A DNA stretch of 64,000 nt from Armillaria gallica (taxonomy: Eukaryota > Basidiomycota > Agaricomycetes > Agaricales > Physalacriaceae). The stretch is taken from NCBI GenBank assembly GCA_037576215.1, contig JBANDB010000015.1, positions 62,001-126,000 of the forward strand. The letters run 5' to 3'. The position numbers were made by a program, and so were the translations under genes. Positions 47,069 through 57,477 of the stretch are shown here, in pieces (position 1 is the first letter of the stretch; each line of letters opens with the position of its first letter). The notes under the pieces are model-generated. The model did not search any database, was not told the DNA's origin, and worked only from the letters and a program-made list of their open reading frames with translations.

Positions 47069-50000
47069 TGAACGATCAAGGAGAGTTAGCCCTGCAAATC
47101 ATGCAGACTAGTGATGGTAAGTTTGAGATTGAAGGCTATATGAAGCCAAAAGAAGGCGCTAGTTTCTCAGAGAAAGAGCTACGCGACAGCTTCCTCATGG
47201 CCTCGATGGCTAGCGAAGAAAACCTTTTGCAAGATGAGCAAGCCAAGGGACTATTGAACTCTTACTTCCAAGGTAAGGTAGTTCCAGAAGGCTATAAAAT
47301 GCAATATCATGTGTGCGAGCACACTAGTGATGGCTCTCCGTTACTAGACAATACTGAAATCCCAATCTATAATGTACTAGTTGATAACTTGCGCGCAAAA
47401 TCGAAGACTAGCCAACCTACAAAGAAAAAGACGGCACTAGTCCCCAGTTTTGAGCACCTTGGTGTGCGCATGAAGAGCCCCGACTTTAAGCCAGTCGCAG
47501 TGCTCACTAGTAAGAAATATAAGCCTGTGGCACTAAAAGTAAAGCCACTATTAGGCGATCTGCCGGACAAGTTTCGAATAGTGAGAGACATTAAGGGTGA
47601 TCCCCTCAAGGACATCCCACTATTGAGCACTAGCCCACCAGAATATGTGCCTACAGCGCGCTATACCCCTGAAAGAAAAGCTAAGATTGACGAAAACCAT
47701 CCAGAAGGATTTCTATGGCCAGAAGAGCGCAAGCTAATGCACCATTTTATGACTATCCAAGAGCAAGCTTTTGCTTGGGATGACACGGAATGTGGGCATT
47801 TCCGAGAGGACTTCTTCCCGCCAATAGATATTCCTGTAGTACTGCACACTCCATGGGTTTTGAAGAATATCCCCATCCCGCCTGGAATCTACGAGGAAGT
47901 CTGTCGGATTATTAAATCCAAGATCGACGCTGGTGTATACAAGCCGTCTAATTCCTCCTACAGATCGAGGTGGTTCTGTGTAATTAAGAAAGACGGTAAA
48001 AGTCTTCGACTAGTGCATAGTTTGGAGCCTCTGAATGCAGTGACTATCGCGCATTCTGGGATTCCGCCGGCCACAGACGAACTATCCGAGCATTTTGCAG
48101 GAAGAGCATGTGGCGGGTGTTTGGACCTGTATGTTGGATATGACGAGCGAGATATCGCTATTGGATCCAGAGACTATACTACGTTCCAAACTCCTTTCGG
48201 TTCGATGCAACTAGTGAAATTACCAATGGGTTGGACTAATTCGGTACCAATATTCCATGAAGATGTAACGCATATCCTACGAGAAGAAATACCACATGTC
48301 ACTCGTCCCTATATCGATGATGTACCTGTACGTGGGCCCAAAACTCGCTATGAAACTGAGGATGGGGGCTTTGAGACTATCCCGGAAAACCCTGAGATTC
48401 GTCGTTTTGTATGGGAACATATGCAGAACATGAATCGAGTGGTTCAACGGATGAAATATTGTGGAGGTACCTTCTCTGGACCTAAGACGTTCTTGTGTGT
48501 TGAGGAAATGACAGTGGTCGGTCATCTATGCACGTATGAAGGAAGAAAAATCGAACCTGATAGAGCTGGAGTCATCAGTCGTTGGGGTCCTTGTCAGCAC
48601 CTCACGGATGTATGAGCCTTTCTGGGCACTTGTGGAGTCTGTCGAAAGTTTATAAGGGACTATTCGAAGATAGCGGAACCACTGGTCAAGTTGACGCGAC
48701 TCAATGTACCCTTCGAGTGGGAGGCTGAACAGCAGCTAGCCATGGACAAGCTCAAGCATGCAGTCGTGACTAGTCCGGCTATTCGACCGATTGACCTCAC
48801 TAGTGATGCAGAAGTGGGTCTATGTGTTGATACTTCATACAAAGCTGTTGGATTCTACATCTATCAAGTTGATGAGAAGGATCCTACCAAGTGCTATTAT
48901 GTGCGCTTTGGTTCAATCACTATGAACGAAAGAGAAGCGCGGTTTTCACAGCCCAAACGCGAGTTGTATGGTCTATTGCGAGCTTTAAAGGCTTGTCAGT
49001 ATTGGCTTATTGGAATTCGCAACTTAGTGGTTGAGACCGATGCGCAGTACATCAAGGGTATGCTAAGCAACCCAGGAATGGGACCAAATGCCACTATCAA
49101 TCGTTGGATAGAGGATATCTTGATGTTTCATTTCACCCTTCGACATGTGAAAGGTAGTACTTTCCCTGCTGACAGACTATCGAGGTGAGATGCGCAACCT
49201 GGCGACGAGATCCATCCTGACTTGGAGGATTACGAGCTAGAGGACCATGGCCCTTTGCAGTTTGAAGTAGCGGAAGGGACTAGTGAGCTGCCGAAGGAAC
49301 TAGAGGAATTTAAGAATGAAATTGATAGTCGAGGTGGTTACATGCATGCACTAGCCACTAGTATCGACGATTTTTCTGTAGAATTAGACGAAGCCCGCTC
49401 TCGTGAACTAGAACTAAGAAATCTTTACTTAGCACAGGAGAAAACCAATGAAACCATATGCCAGTTCTTGAAAGCGACTCCACTCATTCCTGATCTCGAG
49501 TATAAGTTCGATCCTAACAAAAGAGAGGACTATCCAGAGAAACAACAGACTAGTAGTGGACTAGCGCAAGATGGACGGCTGCCACATATCAGGACTTGGT
49601 TGAGGAACCCTAGACACCGCCCAGAAGGACTTAACGACAAGCAGTACTTGACTTTCAAGCAGTACTGTCGTAACTTCTTCTTGGACAAAGAAGGCAGACT
49701 ATATAGATGCAGTACTGAAGGAGACCACCGGCTAGTAGTGGATAAAGAGCATCGAATGTATATGATGAGATTGGCACACGACTCGTTAGGACATAGAGGC
49801 TTTTACGCGACTAAGTCACTGTTGGAGCAACGGTTTTGGTGGCCAGAGTTGGAACAAGACATCAGTTGGTATGTCAAGTCAGACAGAAGACTATGGTCCG
49901 TATTCCACCCTCTGTCACCGAAATGCCTTTGCTATTCCAGAAAGTACACTGCGATACTATGGTTATGACCCCGGTTTCTAATAAGTGCAGGTATATAGTT

Positions 50001-51107
50001 CACACACGCGACTCGTTATCGTCTTGGCCTGAAGCAAGGGCCTTACAGCAAGAAAATGCTAAAGCAATTGCGGTTTGGTTCTTTGAGGATGTGATATGCA
50101 GGTGGGGCTGTCCCAACGAAATAGTAACTGATAATGGCGGACCTTGGGTCGCAGTTATACAGTGGCTAAGTGACAAGTATGGCATCACCGGCATAAAGAT
50201 CACTCCTTACAACTCGCAAGCGAATGGAAAAATTGAAAGAGGCCATTGGGACATTCGTCAATCGCTATTTAAGGCGACTAGTGGCAACCCAAAGAAGTGG
50301 TTTTACTTCCTACCACATGTGTTATGGGCGGACCGTATCACTATCAAACGCGGTACCGGTTGCTCACCATATTTCATGGCACTAGGCGCACATCCAATAG
50401 TACCCCTCGATGTAGTTGAAGCTACTTGGCTAGTCAAGCCCCCAAGTGGAATCTTGAGCACCGAAGACCTTATTGGTATGAGGGCGACAGCACTAGCCAA
50501 GCATGCTAAACATGTAATGGCCATGTGACAGAAAATTAATAAGAATAAGCTCGATACTGTACTACGCTACCAACGCGAGCACAAGGCCACTATTGTCGAT
50601 TACAACTTCAAACCAGGTCGACTAGTGCTTATGCAGAACACGCGGGTCGAGGAAAGTCTCGATAGCAAGATGGAGCCGAGGTACTTGGGGCCACTAGTCG
50701 TTATCAGAAGGACTAGAGGTGGTTCTTATGTTTTAGCAGAGTTGGATGGATCCCTGGTGGGCGGCACAGTCGCTCAGTTTAGAGTAATTCCATACCATGC
50801 GAGGCATAGTATCGAGTTACCCAAGAAAATTCATGATTTGATCGATGTAAGTCCCCAAACTCTTAAGGAGTTGGTGACTAGTGACGAGTCTGTCCCAACA
50901 GAATATCACTATTGACCCTTAGGCAAGAAACTATATGGTATAGACCGAGTTAGGCTGCAACAGAGCGACACTAGTGAGTCTGACAGCGAAGATTCAGGTT
51001 CGGAGGCCGAAGGATACCTTCAGCCTGACGAATATGATAGCAATAGTGATGAAGACAACGAGGTCCCCATCACTAGTCGACTTAGAAGCTTGAAAACTGC
51101 AGGCTAG
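47068..51107 (+). pseudogene. gypsy RT-RNaseH-integrase polyprotein, broken
   Basis: Starts at ATG 47068, overlapping the protease stop (TGATG), and ends at TAG 51105-51107. RT motifs: RSRWFCVIKKDGKSLRLVHS, LDLYVGYDERDIA, TPFGSMQLVKLPMGWTNS, and the catalytic box as PYIDDV. RNase H follows: LCVDTSYKAVGFYIYQ, KRELYGLLRALKA, VVETDAQYIKGML. In the integrase, the HH half of the zinc finger (LAHDSLGHRGF) is present. A deletion just after WYVKS (about 49880) removes the CxxC half and shifts frame. The core Asp (HCDTMVM), Asp (IVTDNGGPW) and Glu (NGKIERGHW) remain, then a GPLVVIRRTRGGSYV tail. TGA stops at 48613, 49186, 50526 and 50913 all fit Arg CGA changes. Confidence 0.87.
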
Positions 51108-51252
51108 AACGTTCAAACACACTTTATATTGCTAGGTAACAACGGTGTATGCTAGATACTGTATCTAAGCAGTTGGAAATTATGAGAAACGACAGACTGG
51201 TGATTGAAAACTTTTATATATAGCGACTAGTGACCGTTCTGAACAGCTAGCG

Positions 51253-52754
51253 CTAGCCAAGCTTGGAACTAGAGGCAACGGGAGCAGGAGAATCGTCTTC
51301 CATAGGTACCGGGAGATGACTTTCGAGCTGCTTGACGACTTGGCCATGATGAGCGACCACAAACTCGCGGTACTTGAGTAAGTACTCGATCTTGTGGGTC
51401 GTAGCAATCACGTCGTTGCAAAGATCAGCCTCTCTAGAGCGCAAAACGCTCTCGGAGGGATTGACATGATCTCCAGCACTGACTAGCGTGGCCGCAGCGT
51501 CGATAGTGCTCTGGCTAGCCTCGTTGTTGATAGCTAGGTCAGCCGCTAGTAAAGGAAAGAAGGTCAATAGTGCATCGCAAAGCTCAATAGTAAGCACGTA
51601 CCAGCAATAGTGAAAGGGGAATCCTTGAAAGCATGGTCAGCCGAGGCACGAGGACGCTTCCTGGCTTGGATAGCAGCCTCGTTGGCCTTCCCTTTGGCGA
51701 TAATCGCTTCGGCGGCCTGGTAATCGTGTAAAGATGAGCCAAAGTCGGCTACTAGTGATATAAAATCACCTGAATAGCCTCGGCACGATGCTCTGCCTTC
51801 TCCTTTTCCCTCTGAAAGAAAACCTTAGACTAGTAAAGAAGAAAACCTGACTAGTAGACTAACCTGAGCAGCCTGAGCAACCTTCTTGTTCTTGAGGAAC
51901 TTGGGGAGCGTAATCTTGTGTCCTTCAACGATGTTACCGGAAGTAGGGTCATGATTGACAATGACATCGACATCTTCATCGATATTCATCTGTTCAAACC
52001 GTGAAATGACGGTATCAGCCTTGCGACGAACAGTAGCTAAGGTAAACAATACCGAGTCAGTTTCCTGCGGCGCATTGGAAGCATCAGGGTTACCCATGAC
52101 CATATCCTCCTCGGTTGCTGCGACAACGCTAGCCTCTTCATCGGATGAGTCCTCGACGATAGCCCATGACTTAGCAAGACGACGGCTTCGTTTGGCAGGC
52201 TAATGGTCAAAACAGTCGGTCAGAAAGCGAAAGAACAATAGCTAGTGAGGTACTCACTCCCTTAGAAGCCTTAGCCTTGCCACTAGTGGCCACGGTTTTG
52301 GCGGGAGTAGCAGGAACAGGATCAGGAGCAGAAGGAGTGGTAACAGTGGCAATAGCACTCACTAGAGCTGCTGATCGCTTTTTGCGCTCGCTATGAATAG
52401 TCCCAGTAAAGGAATGAACGGTGTGGTAGTCCTTGAATGTCGGGATGGTCGGATGCTCATCAAGGATGCGCTCGAAAACCTGCTTCATGCGAAAACACAC
52501 GTCTTCAGCCTTCGGGTCACCTATGATAGCGGCGGCGTGATGGATAATAAGCTGTGCCTAGGACACTAGTCAGCGAAAATTTAGTATAGAAATGACTAGT
52601 GTCCACGTACCCCAATAGCGCAAACGCTCTTGCCCTGGTCAATGATAGTCTCCAAGGGTATGCCTTTTTTCCTGACCTCCCACAACGTGTCGGCGGCTTG
52701 GATGGCATCGTTGCCTTGAGCAATGAGGAGTGCAACGCCGGCAGGATTGGACAT
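51253..52754 (-). CDS. Antisense accessory gene A of the gypsy element, intact, function unknown
   Basis: Six exons on the minus strand: 52754-52611, 52557-52258, 52199-51864, 51811-51770, 51716-51602 and 51545-51253. All five introns are GT-AG (52-58 nt), and the joined frame of 409 aa has no stop or frameshift. I recognise no domain. Visible features: an N-terminal helical region (ALLIAQGNDAIQAADTLWEV), a Pro/Ala linker (about 119-140), a basic patch PAKRSRRLAKS, an acidic DSSDEE patch, a charged coiled-coil-like stretch with REKEKAEHRAEAIQ, then ARKRPR. It looks nuclear. It lies between pol and the 3' LTR on the opposite strand. Five of six ACTAGT sites within the gene are in introns, and its promoter has seven. 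Confidence 0.8.
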
Positions 52755-53170
52755 GACTAGTAACGAGAATTTTGATAGAAAGTTTGAAAACCTTTTGAGT
52801 GATGAAGCTAGTCACGGAGAGAAGTCCACTAGTGAGACGACGAAGTGACTAGTCAACGAGGACGTTGAATTTATAGTGTGGGGGAGAACCGTGCGCTTGG
52901 ACTTAGTAAAAATCTCAACGAAAATTTCGTGAAAATTTCCGAGAAATTTCAATGATAAATTACTAAGGTCCAGACCATGAATAACACCGCTCATGCAATA
53001 TCAACCTGTCAAAAGGAATACCCAAGTCGAATTGAAATGACTAGTGATGAAGGAATCGACCTGAGATCTAATCGATCGCCAATAGTGCATCAAAGATCGG
53101 CCACTAGTGAAAATTCTAAGTCACTAGTGGACTTGTAATTCTGAACGGGTCCACTAGTCACCAACAAAGG
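52755..53170 (-). promoter_or_regulatory. Gene A promoter with clustered ACTAGT sites
   Basis: Reading toward gene A, a TATA box (TATAAAT, minus strand, 52875-52869) lies about 115 bp before the ATG. Seven ACTAGT hexamers occur within 410 bp, at about 52755, 52828, 52846, 53040, 53103, 53122 and 53154. Several near variants (gctagtcac, gctagcgg) lie among them. The density suggests binding sites for a regulator, possibly the gene product itself (inference). Confidence 0.55.
52868..52888 (+). repeat. Internal copy of the polypurine-tract region
   Basis: The sequence gtgtgggggagaa at 52876-52888, preceded by gaggacgttgaatttata, closely resembles gaggacagtcactattttagtatgggggaga just before the 3' LTR (about 56079-56109). 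It may be a second plus-strand priming site or the trace of an internal duplication. Confidence 0.5.
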
Positions 53171-53488
53171 ATCGCTAGCGGTCTGGCAAGGTGTTTGAAA
53201 CAACTATTGGGCATGAGGACTTCACTGATCACACTAGAAAGGGCTTAGAAATATTCCTTACGAATGGAGCTCACATCACACAAAAAGAGCAAGAATAAGA
53301 AAACATTGTATTTGAGTGCCTATCCACACTTGTGGCACTGGCTAATGTAAAAGAAAAACATATGCCCTAAGGGCATGTACAGTAAAGCTAAAATGAAAAA
53401 TTTAGGCTGACAGGCCATACGCTATGAGTCCCTATGAAAACTTGTATAAAAATTTGGTCTCAAGGACCGTGAACCCAGCCGAACCAGC

Positions 53489-55609
53489 CTAGGGACGAGC
53501 GGCAGAGTGACGCTTCTTAGGCGACTTCTTCTTGCGAGTGCGCCGAGGAGAATTAGCCACCCGTAGCTCTGGCTCAAGATCCTGGTTCATATCGCGCAGC
53601 TCCCCTTTTGTCACACGAAACTCGTCCGCCAGCGCAGCCTGTTCCTTTCTGTCTGCAAGCTCAGTATCGGCAGCAAGCTCATCTACCAAAGCATCAGGAT
53701 CGGGAACTGGGGCCGACGAATTCTGGTCGGAATCGGAGTCGTGACCCGAAGGCTCAAGCAAAGACCCTACGACACTGGAATGGGAGTCGCTGTCGGACTC
53801 TTCACCACCGGAATGCAGTGTCACCTCGACCTGCTGGGCAGACTCAGAAGACTTCGAAGGGCCTGGTTTAGAGCGATGTACGAGAGGAGGAGTCGGTTCT
53901 TTGACTAAGAAATTATATCAAAGTCAGTATGACCAGCACCAAGGAAAGAAGAAAAGAGACGCACCAGGCGGTTTAGCAACTGACAGCTCGGGGTTGTCAA
54001 ACGTGTCGAGGACGGTCTTGAGCTCAGCCAGGATGCCTGGGTCTTGGAAAACGATGCCTTTCAAGGCATCAGTGCCCTCGCTCCTGATAGTGTTGTAGCT
54101 GACGCGGAGGGCCTCGTATAAATCAGACCGGTAGTGCAGAGAGGCTTGAGCCGCAGCACTGGCAGTAGACTCGAAAATCTGCAAGGAAGCCGAAGCTCGA
54201 TCGAAGGCGGTGCGGAGGTCTAAGAAAATGGTTCGTAAGAGAAAAGAAAACACAATTAGACGACGACTTACGTTCAGGAGTGGCCTCGGCGAATAAAGCC
54301 AGCTCACGACGTGCGGCGTACCTCTGAAAAGGCTCGGCACAGAAAGAGCATAGGCTCTTCCTCCCAATCTGGCAAGGGCCGCAACGCTTGCCCCAGCCTT
54401 GAAAGACACAATCGGCACCTTGGACACTGGATGAGCATTGAGCACACCCATACAGGGGCTGAGGTGGGAAGTCAATACGAACACAAGAAAGATTGAGTGC
54501 AGAAGAAGTACATACTGCGGGAGGAGCCTTGAGCAAGGCCTGGTATTCGTCCTTATGAACGGGCACGGGTACCTTCTTGATGTAGTGATAGGCTTAAACC
54601 GAGGCTAAGTCAGCATAAGGAGCCAAAGAAAAGGGCGGGGAACGTACTGCTAAGTGGGTTAGTCTCGACGGTGGCCGAAGCGGCAGCCTTGCCCTTCCCT
54701 TTGGGCGTGCTAGCGTCGCCCTCCTCCTTGACTGTGGCGCGTACTTGTGCACGTGCGGCGTGGGAGCTTTCGCCTTTAGCTAGAGGAGCAGATGAGTAGG
54801 CTAGTAAACAAGAAAGAAAGCTGACACTCACCTGTGGACAGTTCGTCCTTCACAGAGCCTGTCTGAGTCTTGTTTAACTTGCGAGGCGGGACCTTGGCAG
54901 TGGTAGTATCGGTGACCTCCTCCGTGGTAGCAGTGCCCTCGAATCTCGACTTGAGGCTCTTGGGTTTTGGGTTCTTCGAAGCAGCGCCCTTGCTGGATGA
55001 AGCCTGAACAGAAAACTATGTAAGAAGGATATCGAAAGAAAAAGAAAGGAGTAGATGCGACCTTCTTATCCTTTTCAGTGGGTTGAATATCGGGGTCATC
55101 GTCCCCGGAGGCATCGAGGTCTTGAAGATCTTGTTCAGCTGGGTGTTTCTTTCCATGGACAGGTTTGGTAGGCTCGGGCAACGCGAAGTTGGAATCCTCC
55201 TTGAGGAGCTCACGCTACAGAAGGTCAGCGCATAAAAACGGAACGAAGCGGAAGGGACTCATGTTGGCACGCTCGTTCATGAAGAGTTCCCACTCCCCGA
55301 AATCCTCAGATCGGTCGGCGACTTCTAACTCCTTCGAAATTTTCTCGCAAGTATACACGAGGTCGTAGAGGAAGTCACTCTTGGGAGTCCCGCTGAGCTG
55401 GCGTGCGCTTTCTATCGCGGAAACCTGTAGAAATCACGCGATGCGTCAGAAGAGGCAATGAATGCCACAGAAAGGCAAACACGCACGAGGAGATCGGTGT
55501 TATGTTCGAGAAGGCGACGAATGTCACGAGGGCGCATCTTGCCATGCTTGTCAGCATTGAAGAGGGGCCGCAGTGAGTCGAACGAGGCGTTAAACTCGGA
55601 TATCTTCAT
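53489..55609 (-). CDS. Antisense accessory gene B of the gypsy element, Zn2Cys6-like protein
   Basis: Nine exons on the minus strand: 55609-55487, 55424-55263, 55214-55062, 55003-54832, 54773-54648, 54592-54516, 54458-54272, 54219-53965 and 53904-53489. They join into a stop-free 556-aa frame. Seven introns are GT-AG. Intron 2 (55262-55215) begins AT instead of GT, while keeping a good branch region (gctgac) and acceptor. Residues 276-311 hold C-x2-C-x8-C-x8-C-x2-C-x7-C-x2-C, close to a fungal Zn2Cys6 cluster, suggesting DNA binding. The C-terminus is acidic/Ser-rich and ends in a basic RRTRKKKSPKKRH. No other domain is recognised. The gene interval has no ACTAGT, unlike the rest of the element, so it may be a later acquisition. 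Confidence 0.75.
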
Positions 55610-56078
55610 GATAAGATCTCAAAGTGCTGGGAGGACGAGTAGAACAAAGAAAGACGCGGTAGAGAAAAAGCAGAGGGACGTATTAAGAGGGAGAACGAAG
55701 CAAAGTGAAATTTTGTCGAAGTCGGACTCTGGTGTACGTTCCCACAGTTTACAAGCTGAGATTGAAATTAAAGTTAGCCGCCCCAGCTGGCTGGCAGCAT
55801 TCAGGCGCTAACGAGGCCACTAGTGGTTATCTGGACGCGAGTTGAGGGATTCAGCTAACTTACAAGAACGATAACGAAGAATAGAGTCCTATCAAAGAAG
55901 ATTGACGCTGTCACACGTGAACCTGCAAATCATTAAATCCAATTTGATGATGTTTGATGGCTAAGCGCCGGACGGACTTAGTGGCGATGACGCAATCGAG
56001 ACCTGTGAACTTGTATGAATTGAGTAAGGGACACCTAGTGAGACCTACTACTGAGTACCAAAACGGACTTGAGTGACT

Positions 56079-56109
56079 GAGGACAGTCACTATTTTAGTA
56101 TGGGGGAGA
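56079..56109 (+). other. Polypurine tract
   Basis: tatgggggaga ends immediately before the 3' LTR (TGATA at 56110). This is the expected position and composition for plus-strand priming. Confidence 0.7.
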
Positions 56110-57477
56110 TGATATGCCATCTACGTGTTCACACCTAGATTTTGCGATTTTGTAATCATACTAGCGCATATCTATCTTAGACTAGCAATAACTAAAGGAC
56201 TATAGCAGAGGCTTCAAGCTGATAGTCAAGCCAGAAAGCTACTAGTCGAGCCAGGATTTAGGCGCGATACCACTATTGGGTCAAGTCTATCAGCCAGCGT
56301 GACTAGCACCTCGAATACCAAGCGAGTCAGTAAATGACGACCGCTAGTCGACGGGGTAGCTACGAGTGCACCCAACAAGAAGCAGAACATACAGGTCTCG
56401 TGAAAGTACAGTCACTAGTGGAACGGTCTGCGTGCGAGTGTTTAAGAAGAGTTGACTAGCGGTGCAGCAGTCTCTAACAGGACTTAGAAATGAATTTAGA
56501 AATGAAGCGCAGCTGTCCAGATCAGGCTAGTACGATACAGATCTATTTACGATTGGAACTAGTATAGCCGGGTTGTGCCTTCGATCACAATCGACAGCTG
56601 CTACAGGCACGCTCGTTAGGCTAGCCGTTTATCCTTGACGCAAGTGGAGCATTGCTGGGCCAAGAACATGGAATGCCACCTCTAGCGGAGCTCCTAGGCC
56701 CACTAGTCAGCAAGCGGCCGTTTCTAGACCGACTATTGCGTGATTATTCACCATTATTCGTGACTAGCCAAGAAATCCTTATCAATAATACCCCTCTAGT
56801 CAGTTATTTATATCTCGATCGTACCTTGTTGGCCAGTATATAAGTAGTAGAATAGGCGCACGCACGGCTCAGGCAAGCCATCCCCGCAATTGTGACCTAC
56901 TAGTCAGTATCTAGTGCCCCAATTAAAGGCTTTTGTGCTTAACCTCGACGAAGCGGCTACTAGTTGCTAAGTTACCCATAGCATTGAGTGAATAGAAGTG
57001 TCTTAGAGTAATCTTTTGTGTCCTGCAAAGGCCAAGAGTGTTTCGAAGTTAGTTCAAGCAAGTTCTCGAAGTTTAAAGTATTATTCTTAGGCCAAGAGCA
57101 CCACTAGTCTGCCTAGAAAGCGACTAGTCAAGTGTTTATTCACTTGTAAGACATTACAGGGCCAAGAGAGCCACTAGTTCGAAGCAGTCCCAGTCAGAGC
57201 GAGCACAGTAGCTCAAGTCGAGTCACTATTCATCCAATTGTGTCTTACAAACCCCACTAGTGCGAGTAGTACGCTTGTATAGCTCACTAGTAACAAAATA
57301 AAACGTCTTTAAACAACTTTCCTTGATTATTGAAGTCTGCAGAGTGCTTCTATTGTACTCGAAACGCCCGAATTCAATACATTGGTGATAAGTGTAGAGT
57401 TAGTGATTGGTTTAGTGTTGTTGGTGTTCATTGCCAGCCTCTAGTCCATTTGCCACTCGCTGTTGCCGAGCACATCA
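56110..57477 (+). repeat. 3' LTR of the gypsy element
   Basis: 1368 bp, 9 differences from the 5' LTR (99.3 percent identity by hand alignment), and eleven ACTAGT hexamers. Most differences show TG or CA here against CG in the 5' LTR. The sequence after it (gcgaactttctg) is not LINE and gives no target duplication. Confidence 0.93.

Larger units (their letters stand above)
42368..57477 (+). mobile_element. 15.1-kb Ty3/gypsy retrotransposon with antisense accessory genes
   Basis: Two 1368-bp LTRs (TGATA...CATCA) that differ at only nine sites bracket a primer-binding site, gag, protease, RT-RNaseH-integrase (plus strand), a 5-kb region holding two spliced minus-strand genes, and a purine tract. 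The order RT, RNaseH, integrase defines Ty3/gypsy. No target duplication is seen: the left flank ends ccac in the LINE and the right flank begins gcga in unrelated sequence. That points to inter-element recombination or a flanking deletion. The element is dense in ACTAGT. The gag/pol frames are broken by six TGA codons and one deletion, so it is probably not autonomous now. Confidence 0.93.

Noticed and set aside
55263..55270. Donor at c/gtgcca for gene B intron 2
   Set aside because: Its phase does not match any nearby acceptor and leads to an immediate stop; the ATGAGT site gives the correct phase.
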